Assembly (NCBI GenBank): GCA_963663605.2
Contig: CAXXVF010000002.1
Span: forward strand, 868,001 to 932,000
Source of the DNA: Sporobacter sp963663605
GTDB taxonomy: Bacteria; Bacillota; Clostridia; Oscillospirales; Oscillospiraceae
DNA length: 64,000 nucleotides
Direction: 5' to 3'
The position numbers and the translations under genes are program-made. Of the stretch, positions 58,169 through 64,000 are shown in pieces; positions within the stretch are counted from its first letter, which is position 1; every line of letters starts with the position of its first letter. The notes beneath the pieces are model-generated. The model did no database searches and was not told the DNA's origin. It was given only the letters and a program-made list of their open reading frames with translations.

Positions 58169-59051
58169 GCTGCCTGCCGGCGAGGGGCGTAACGCTGACG
58201 GGAAACCATTGGGCGGATATGGAATCCGCCCCTACGGGTCAAAAACCGCCAAGACGTGTGAGCGGAGGGCGGGAATTGACAATCCTCAGTCAGCGAAGCT
58301 GACAGCTCCTTTCAAAAGGAGCCTTGAGACGCTGGGACGTATGGACGTTGAGGCGGCGGGGCGATGAGGGCATCGCCCCCTACAGGGGACGGCAGAGGTG
58401 CCGGGGGTTTGGTTTATGTGCCGACGGCATCCACGCTTCCCGGGCCGGCGTGGAAGCCGGCCCCTACAACGGCGTTTGCAGTGCGGTGGTTATTTTTCTG
58501 CTGACAAAAAGTCAATGGGCGGATATGGAATCCGCCCCTGCGTTGGGAATCGCGGAGGGCGGGATTTGACAATCCTCAGTCGGCAGAGCCGACAGCTCCT
58601 TTCAAAAGGAGCCTTATATGGACGTTGAGGCGGCGGGGCGATGAGGGCATCGCCCCCTACAGGGGACGGCAGAGGTGCGGGGGTTTGGTTTATGTGCCGA
58701 CGGCATCCACGCTTCCCGGGCCGGCGTGGAAGCCGGCCCCTACAACGGCGTTTGCGGTGCGGTGGTTATTTTTCTGCTGACAAAAAGTCAATGTACGGAT
58801 ATAGAATCCGCCCCTGCGTTGGGAATCGCAGAGGGCGGGATTTGACAATCCTCAGTCAGCAAAGCTGACAGCTCCTTTCAAAAGGAGCCTTTTCCGGGTC
58901 ATAGGGCAGAGCCCTATCTCCGGCGGCGTCTCCGTCTTCTAATCGGGTCATAGGGCGGAGCCCTATACCTTTATGGGGCGGCGGGCGGGCATTGAAATAC
59001 GGGGCATGATGTGATATCATCAGCATATTACATTTATTGGGAGGTGTTTAT
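58169..59051. repeat. Repeat island with a ~277-bp tandem composite unit
   Basis: A block made of a GGGGCGATGAGGGCATCGCC hairpin, a GGGCCGGCGTGGAAGCCGGC hairpin, a GGGCGGATATGGAATCCGCC hairpin and a CTCAGTCGGC double hairpin occurs at about 58351-58617 and again at 58628-58893, offset 277 bp. Single elements at 58211-58235 and 58277-58326, and family-3 units at 58897-58995. No gene until 59052. Confidence 0.85.
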
Positions 59052-59351
59052 ATGGATAGTATCGAAAAGCAGTTCAGGAAAATCGAAGCGGATATTAAAA
59101 AGAAAGTGGACGGTTTTATCAGCTTTCAGGAGTTATTCCCGGATTCGTTCGTTAAAAAGCATTCCGGATTCAGCTCCATAGGCGATTTGTTCGAGCAGGG
59201 CGGCTTCAAGTACGACACGCGGGTGGATTCAAGAGCCATCAACGAGGGCCAAATAGACGCATTCATATGTGAAAACACCGACTTTGAGTCCTGGGCGGAC
59301 ATGAAGCGCGCAGCCGACGCCGCTTACGTCAAGCGAAAAATAACCCTTTAG
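59052..59351 (+). CDS. Conserved small protein of unknown function
   Basis: 99 aa, acidic-basic mixed, no signal or membrane segment. It reads MDSIEKQFRKIEADIKKKVD, then ELFPDSFVKKHSGFSSIGDL, FEQGGFKYDTRVDSRAINEG and ENTDFESWADMKRAADAAYV. Homologous-looking short proteins occur in other Clostridia, sometimes near phage-like genes; function unknown. GGGAGG lies 7 nt before the ATG at 59052. Isolated between repeat islands. Confidence 0.75.
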   Translation: MDSIEKQFRKIEADIKKKVDGFISFQELFPDSFVKKHSGFSSIGDLFEQGGFKYDTRVDSRAINEGQIDAFICENTDFESWADMKRAADAAYVKRKITL

Positions 59352-59847
59352 TTTTATAATACGGACAATCGGGAAAATGGGGGCGGAGCCCCCGTTTTTT
59401 TTACAATTGCGAAAGCCTCTGCGGTGGCTTGGCGGGCAATCAATGGGCGGATATGGAATCCGCCCCTACGTTGGGAGCCGCGGAGGACGGGATTTGACAA
59501 TCCTCAGTCAGCAGAGCCGACAGCTCCTTTCAAAAGGAGCCTTGAGCCGACGGGACGTATGGACGTTGAGGCGGCGGGGCGATGAGGGCATCGCCCCCTA
59601 CAGGGGACGGCAGAGGTGCGGGGGTTTGGTTTATGTGCCGACGGCATCCACGCTTTCCGCGCCGGCGTGGAAGCCGGCCCCTGCAACGGCGTTTGCAGTG
59701 CGGTGGTTATTTTTCTGCTGACAAAAAGTCAATGTACGGAGCCCTATACCTTTAAGGGGCGGCGGGCGGGATCAGATATATGGATTTTTTAACGCGCGCG
59801 TAGTATAATTAAAGCACAATATCTGACTACTGGAAGGTGCGTAACAA
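59352..59847. repeat. Repeat island upstream of a lipoprotein gene
   Basis: Third, partial copy of the composite block: GTAG hairpin 59445-59469, CTCAGTCGGC-type repeat 59496-59545, hairpins 59576-59601 and 59659-59684, then a family-3 unit 59737-59775. A possible promoter with TATAAT-like GTATAATTA lies near 59800. Confidence 0.8.
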
Positions 59848-60426
59848 ATGAAAAAAGCACTGGTTCTTCTGTTGGGGCTGTGTTTGAGCCTTGCCCTGAC
59901 GGCCTGCTCAAAAAGCAACAAGCCTGCTCTTGACCAGCTGCCGGACGATTACAGCTATGAGGACGCGGTCGCCGACGGCTGCGTCGTCTTCGAAAACAGC
60001 GACGTAGCCTCCGGCCAGTCGATATGGGATGCATTTTTGGAAAAAGCCGATGCCGGCAATAAAGCATCCGTCCGGCTGGCGTATTACTATACGCTCGACG
60101 ATCCGTCGCGGTACGCGCCGGAATACTACGAAGAGATTAAGGACGATTATCCGCTCCTGTTCGTCACGGACCTAACGTTCGACGGCAGTGAATACATGAT
60201 CGAGGAGTATGAGGACGGCGCGCCGATCTCCCGCACGTTCAAATACCTGATGAAATACGAGGGCGCGCCGTCAAGCAAAGACGCCCTGTACTACTCTTAC
60301 CTCTATTACGTTCTGGTCAACGACGACACCGTCACGTGGGAGGATATCGAACGGGGAATGCTCAGCTCGGTGTTCGGCGCGGCGATCGACCATTACCGCG
60401 TGTATTTTGATCTGGATTTTAAGTGA
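59848..60426 (+). CDS. Hypothetical lipoprotein
   Basis: 192 aa with a lipoprotein signal (MKKALVLLLGLCLSLALTAC, Cys20). The mature domain starts DQLPDDYSYEDAVADGCVVF, contains WDAFLEKADAGNKASVRLAY and YEEIKDDYPLLFVTDLTFDG, and ends VYFDLDFK. Similar lipoproteins are common in gut Clostridia and have no assigned role. Single gene; the downstream gap (60427-60714) holds an inverted family-3 unit (60455-60570) and a hairpin. Confidence 0.75.
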   Translation: MKKALVLLLGLCLSLALTACSKSNKPALDQLPDDYSYEDAVADGCVVFENSDVASGQSIWDAFLEKADAGNKASVRLAYYYTLDDPSRYAPEYYEEIKDDYPLLFVTDLTFDGSEYMIEEYEDGAPISRTFKYLMKYEGAPSSKDALYYSYLYYVLVNDDTVTWEDIERGMLSSVFGAAIDHYRVYFDLDFK

Positions 60427-60647
60427 GTTTTTACGATTCCACCCCAGTGATTTATCTGAACCCACCCACCGCCCTTTAAATGTATAGGGGCTACGCCCCT
60501 ATAACCCCAAATTGGAAAACGATTGTACACGTGGACAAGGGGCTTCGCCCCTATGACCTGATTTGAAGACGGGGACAGCCTCCGTATTTTAAGCAGCAGC
60601 CGCAGCCAGCAAACGAACATGCTCACAGCTACAACCGGATATGAAAT

Positions 60648-60686
60648 ACAGGCGTGCAGCTGCAGTTTTTGCGGCCGCACGCCTGT
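60648..60686 (-). terminator. Long hairpin downstream of the QueG-like operon
   Basis: ACAGGCGTGC ... GCACGCCTGT with further inner pairing (GCTGC / GCGGC), 28 bp beyond the operon's last stop. T-run is weak, so terminator is probable but not certain. Confidence 0.55.
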
Positions 60687-60714
60687 AACAGTATATATTA
60701 GATTACTGCCGAAA

Positions 60715-61623
60715 TCAGATATTCCGCAGAAGGGCGGCCAGGTTCCGGGGAAACAAATGTGAGAATACGGAAGAGATGCCGGTTACCTTTATTTTGGCGG
60801 CAAGCAGCTCGGTGTACGGTTCGTCATTTTTTTGGCTCAGCAACTGCGCCGTTTCCGCCTCTGTGAACGCGGCGCCTTTTATTACGTTATTTTTATTGTG
60901 CGCATTTTTCGGGCAGCAGTCCTGACATTTCATGCATCCGACAAGGCAGTGATGCGCGTCTTCCGGGACCCAGTCCGGGAACGCGCCGCCAAACTCATTG
61001 AGGAATGTCAGGCATTTATCGGCATTGACGATGCTGCTGGATGCATCGAGCGCGTTCGTCGGGCAGGCGGCGACACAGGCGCGGCATGTTTCACAGATCT
61101 CCATGCGCCGGACCGGGAACCAGTCGCCGTTGCCGCAGGGCATATCGGATACATACGACAGCACGCGCAGATAGCTTCCGAATTCTTCATTGAAACAGAT
61201 ATTATTGCGGCCGTACTCTCCAAGACCGCAATGGACGGCCAGAAGCTTTTGCGGAAGATTGGCAGCCAGCGCAGCCTTAAACCCAAGCGGCGCTAAATAA
61301 TCGTTTATGTACCGCAGCACTTCCCTGTCTCTTGAACCCTCGTCGGCGTATTGCGGCGGCACGGTACAAAAAACCGGCTTACCTCTGAAATTGAATTCCA
61401 GAATAAACTTCGGGCTGGACGCAACGACCGAGATCAACGAGCGCGGCCGGAAACCCGCCCCGTCCGGGAGGGCCATTGTGTCTGCCATCCAGTCGCTCCA
61501 TCGGTGATATTCTCCGCTTCTTAATTCCTCCATTTCGCGCCTTAAGTCGTCAAAACGCGAAGCCGGCACGACGGCGCCTCTGAAGCCGTGAGAAGCAATT
61601 TCATCCTGCAAGCCTTTAATCAT
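60715..61623 (-). CDS. QueG-like double [4Fe-4S] reductase-family protein
   Basis: 302 aa. The N-terminal part resembles the cobalamin-binding region of epoxyqueuosine reductase and relatives (RSLISVVASSPKFILEFNFR, HCGLGEYGRNNICFNEEFGS). The C-terminal part has two [4Fe-4S] motifs: CETCRACVAACPTNAL and CLVGCMKCQDCCPKNA. QueG itself is longer and usually has a HEAT-like C-terminus, so this may be a paralogue with another substrate. AAGGAGG lies 6 nt before the ATG. It is the third gene of an AraC/DUF2284/QueG-like unit. If B12-dependent, it is another corrinoid user in this genome. Confidence 0.75.
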   Translation of the reverse strand: MIKGLQDEIASHGFRGAVVPASRFDDLRREMEELRSGEYHRWSDWMADTMALPDGAGFRPRSLISVVASSPKFILEFNFRGKPVFCTVPPQYADEGSRDREVLRYINDYLAPLGFKAALAANLPQKLLAVHCGLGEYGRNNICFNEEFGSYLRVLSYVSDMPCGNGDWFPVRRMEICETCRACVAACPTNALDASSSIVNADKCLTFLNEFGGAFPDWVPEDAHHCLVGCMKCQDCCPKNAHNKNNVIKGAAFTEAETAQLLSQKNDEPYTELLAAKIKVTGISSVFSHLFPRNLAALLRNI

Positions 61624-61688
61624 TCCGGACCTCCTTGCTTTTACGATCTGTTATGACGCTATAAAGGGCGGAATCCGCGCCTGCCCCG

Positions 61689-62225
61689 TTATTCCAGAAG
61701 GAAACAGCCGATATATGCAATCGTATCGGGTCCATGGTAATAGGTGAGATTATTGTCCGAACAGACCTTGCTCACGAAGAGCCCGCAGGCCGACATCGAC
61801 ACGGTTTGCTTTTCCGGGTGCCGGCAGGGTTTGTTCTCGGGATATGTACAGGATTTGCATTGCATACAGTGACCGGAATTCATTGCCAGAAGCCCGGGAT
61901 AAAAGCGTAAAAGTCCGTCCCGAAGCTTTTGGTAGCTTTTTCCGTGGGCAATCGCGATGCGCTCGATACCATCCCAGTCAAAGCTGTCCTCAACCGCCCC
62001 CACCGTCTGGACCAAAAGGCCCCCGGAAAACTTAGTGACTTTATCGCGCATTTCATCCAGTGTCCCGCACCCCGGCGGGCAGGCCCAGGATTTCCCGCAG
62101 CTTGGGCAGGCTGTGCACATATCGCGCACCTCTGGCGAAAACTCAAGCGTGGATACGTTCAAAGGCGCGGCCTGGGTAAATCCGCATTTCTTTGCCAATT
62201 GAATCATTTCGTCATACTGAGTCAT
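61689..62225 (-). CDS. DUF2284 Cys-rich metal-binding protein
   Basis: 178 aa with many Cys: DMCTACPSCGKSWACPPGCG near the N-terminus, HCMQCKSCTYPENKPCRHPE in the middle and MSACGLFVSKVC later, the pattern of DUF2284, presumed to bind Fe-S clusters or metal. Role unknown. ATG at 62225 has GAGGAG 6 nt upstream. It lies 20 bp after the AraC-family gene and before the QueG-like gene, probably one operon. Confidence 0.85.
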   Translation of the reverse strand: MTQYDEMIQLAKKCGFTQAAPLNVSTLEFSPEVRDMCTACPSCGKSWACPPGCGTLDEMRDKVTKFSGGLLVQTVGAVEDSFDWDGIERIAIAHGKSYQKLRDGLLRFYPGLLAMNSGHCMQCKSCTYPENKPCRHPEKQTVSMSACGLFVSKVCSDNNLTYYHGPDTIAYIGCFLLE

Positions 62226-62245
62226 AAAGCGCTCCTCATACGATA

Positions 62246-63106
62246 TCAAAACGCCGAAAACGGATGGCTGAATTCGTGTTCTTTTTTGACGGGCAGCCAT
62301 AATTCAACATCGCAGTAATTTTTGGTCTCGTTCCACTCGTTGAACTTCTCGAGCATCGGCAGGTCTGTCTGCATGTAATCGCTGTACGGCATGAATTCGT
62401 TGTATATGCGCTGATATGTTTCGTTAACGATGTTTTCGGTGATCATCCCGATTGCCTCAACGACCAGCCAGGTGGACCCGGGGACCGTATAGCTTTCAAA
62501 TTCCGGCAGGCCGGCGCCGTCATATTCCAGCGCGCACATATAGTCGTTGTTGCCCGCTTCGTCGTATCCGAAGCAGACGCCCAGATCAAAGCGCCGCCCG
62601 AGCGCATTGAGTTTCTCCACGCTGCCGTCACTTATGACGACGGACCAGGTGCCGCCGTCCCGCGGCGTTTTCCGCCTCTTCCCGATCACATCAAATGCGC
62701 CCCGCTGTACGATTTTATAGTTGAGCTCGTTGACGCCCTTGATTGTAAACGCAAAACGCAGGCGCGCGTAATACTTGAGCTTCTCGTTTGATTTTCTGGC
62801 GGCCGTCGGAGACATGCCGTGCATCCGCTTGAACGCGACGCTGAAGGCGTCCGACGATTCGTAGCCGTATTTCAGCGCGGCGTCCAGGACCCTGATATCG
62901 GAATTCCGGATCTCATAGGCCGCGCAGGACAGCTTCCTTCTCCGGATATACTCGGAAAATGGTATATCGGTAATCTGAATAAAGAAGCGCAGAAATACGG
63001 AAAACGGGGAGGCCATGATCAGGCTTATATCATCCGGATCAACTGTATCTGTCAGGTGCTTTTCCACATAACTCATCGCATTATTAAGCCTGTTTATCCA
63101 TTCCAA
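62246..63106 (-). CDS. AraC-family regulator with C-terminal GyrI-like ligand domain
   Basis: 286 aa. Two N-terminal helix-turn-helix motifs of the AraC type (SLIMASPFSVFLRFFIQITD, then ALKYGYESSDAFSVAFKRMH and GMSPTAARK). A GyrI/BmrR-type effector domain from about residue 118 follows (YKIVQRGAFDVIGKRRKTPR, TVPGSTWLVVEAIG, TDLPMLEKFNEWNE). Starting Leu codon TTG at 63106 is 8 nt after AGGGAG and gives the common MEWINRLNNA start. Probably activates itself and the two following genes in response to a small molecule. Confidence 0.9.
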   Translation of the reverse strand: MEWINRLNNAMSYVEKHLTDTVDPDDISLIMASPFSVFLRFFIQITDIPFSEYIRRRKLSCAAYEIRNSDIRVLDAALKYGYESSDAFSVAFKRMHGMSPTAARKSNEKLKYYARLRFAFTIKGVNELNYKIVQRGAFDVIGKRRKTPRDGGTWSVVISDGSVEKLNALGRRFDLGVCFGYDEAGNNDYMCALEYDGAGLPEFESYTVPGSTWLVVEAIGMITENIVNETYQRIYNEFMPYSDYMQTDLPMLEKFNEWNETKNYCDVELWLPVKKEHEFSHPFSAF

Positions 63107-63717
63107 TGTCAACGCTCCCTTTAGATTATAATAACCGCTGATAAAAGCTGCTTCCCGTTATTTTACGGATAGATTATAACGGATTTTTTTAATTTCATCA
63201 ATTTGGAATGGTTTTTTATGGCGGCGTCCTCGTCCTGATCGGGTCATAGGGCGAAGCCCTATACCTTTTAGGGCGGCGGGAGGGAATTGACAATCCTCAG
63301 TCAGCTAAGCTGACAGCTCCTTTCAAAAGGAGCCTTTTTTGAACTCCCTCAGTCAGCAAAGCTGACAGCTCCCTCAAGAGGGCGCCTTTGGACGATGAAA
63401 ACGGCGGCGCGATGAGGGCATCACGCCCTACAAGGGCGGAATGCGACGGGCGATTGATAATCGCCCCTACGGAATACGACGATGGCCTGACGGGCGGATA
63501 TGGAATCCGCCCCTACAAGGACGGAGCAAACGCCGATATAATGAGGGTAACTGAGGACGGCCACACAGGGCCGTCCCTACGCGGCGGTGCGTAATTAACC
63601 AGGTTCATAAGGGCCGCAGATTCTCGGGGGCATGGGGAAACCCCGCTCCTTTTATAAGCGGGATCATAAGGGCCGCAGGCCCTTATACCATTAAGGGACG
63701 GCGGGCGGGAATTGAAA
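63107..63717. repeat. Repeat island between the AraC gene and the ArsC/Spx gene
   Basis: No gene. Family-3 units at 63237-63290 and 63600-63715 (the latter ends at the next gene's stop). CTCAGTCGGC-type double hairpins at 63289-63338 and 63342-63390. GTAG hairpins at 63407-63432, 63448-63470, 63492-63516 and 63555-63580. Confidence 0.85.
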
Positions 63718-64000
63718 TTACCCGCCGAGCTTTTCCGCCCATTCGGATTCCTTAAAACCGACAAGGACAAAATCCTCTCCGACAAGGATCGGCCGTTTGA
63801 CGAGCATCCCGTCTGTTGAAAGCAGCTCAAGCTGCGCGTCCTCCGTCATGCCGGGCAGCTTATCCTTGATGCCCAGCGCGCGGTAGCCCTGCCCGCTCGT
63901 GTTCCAGAACCGTTTGAGCGGCAGGCCGCTTTTTTCATGAAAGTCCCGCAATTCCGTGGCCGTCGGATTGTCTGTTTTGATATCGCGGAACGTATAGGAA
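63718..64000 (-). CDS. ArsC/Spx-family protein (partial, N-terminus outside window)
   Basis: 94 C-terminal residues are visible: TFRDIKTDNPTATELRDFHE, SGLPLKRFWNTSGQGYRAL, KDKLPGMTEDAQLELLSTDG and MLVKRPILVGEDFVLVGFKE. This is the Spx/MgsR/YusI-like thioredoxin-fold family; the KRPILV segment is conserved. The CxxC-containing N-terminus lies beyond 64000, so arsenate reductase versus regulatory Spx-like function cannot be judged. Confidence 0.9.
   Translation of the reverse strand, partial: SYTFRDIKTDNPTATELRDFHEKSGLPLKRFWNTSGQGYRALGIKDKLPGMTEDAQLELLSTDGMLVKRPILVGEDFVLVGFKESEWAEKLGG

Noticed and set aside
56556..58893. Regularly repeated palindromes suggesting a CRISPR array
   Set aside because: Repeats are two-hairpin units in islands with repeated rather than unique spacers, and no cas genes are present.

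Overview
The window looks like a chromosomal segment of a spore-forming, diaminopimelate-type Clostridia species, probably a GC-rich Oscillospirales/Christensenellales-like lineage. The reasons are the gene order of the division and cell-wall (dcw) cluster, the DNPR motif of MurE, sporulation genes (yqfC, yqfD, ylbJ), a SpoVD/FtsI-type PBP, and many lipoproteins without outer-membrane functions. Species cannot be named from this sequence alone. No rRNA, tRNA or CRISPR array was recognised.

Layout. Positions 1-12.7 kb hold a minus-strand dcw operon: mraZ, rsmH, ftsL, PBP with PASTA domains, murE, mraY, ftsW, murG, murA, ftsQ, and ftsZ cut by the window edge. murF and murD are missing from their usual places. 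Positions 12.9-19.7 kb hold a plus-strand operon under a cobalamin riboswitch: an exported lipoprotein with two tandem CbiK cobaltochelatase domains, two small surface proteins, and a BtuFCD/FecBCD-type ABC importer. Positions 19.8-23.05 kb hold a VanG-type ligase and a VanT-type membrane serine racemase, without VanXY or VanRS. Positions 23-28.5 kb are an accessory stretch: a decayed YefM/YoeB module between two 170-bp direct repeats, an orphan phage-terminase-like gene, a TIR-domain protein, a GNAT acetyltransferase and a DUF421 membrane protein. Positions 28.6-32.2 kb are housekeeping (coaD, rsmD, uvrC). Positions 32.4-35.3 kb encode an AgrC-like kinase, a response regulator with a Spo0A_C-like domain, and between them a 13-codon Trp-rich micropeptide gene; both promoters carry paired GCAAC-type boxes. 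Positions 36-43.7 kb hold small membrane and coiled-coil proteins, a divergent pair of three-repeat carboxypeptidase-regulatory-like proteins, an AGCS amino-acid symporter with a structured leader, a ZIP transporter and HPr. Positions 43.9-55.9 kb hold mutS2, a DUF559 nuclease flanked by repeats, then recO-yqzL-[RAYT insertion]-era-dgkA-ybeY-phoH-yqfD-yqfC and ylbJ. Positions 57-64 kb hold miaA, small lipoproteins, an AraC/DUF2284/QueG-like operon and a partial ArsC/Spx-family gene.

Three families of dispersed palindromic repeats fill most gaps between genes. (1) Hairpins that on the minus strand begin with GTAG (usually GTAGGGG), about 40 copies with several stem subfamilies; a RAYT (REP-associated tyrosine transposase) gene lies at 48.8-49.3 kb with two copies next to it. 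(2) A double hairpin CTCAGTCGGC...GCCGACAGCTCC...GGAGCC, about 16 copies, one pair flanking the DUF559 gene. (3) A G-rich unit with AGGGCGGAGCCCT and GGGCGGCGGGCGGG, often placed next to gene ends.

Most likely novel: the micropeptide/kinase/regulator locus, the exported tandem CbiK under B12 control, the VanG-VanT pair without VanXY, and the RAYT/GTAG-hairpin system.
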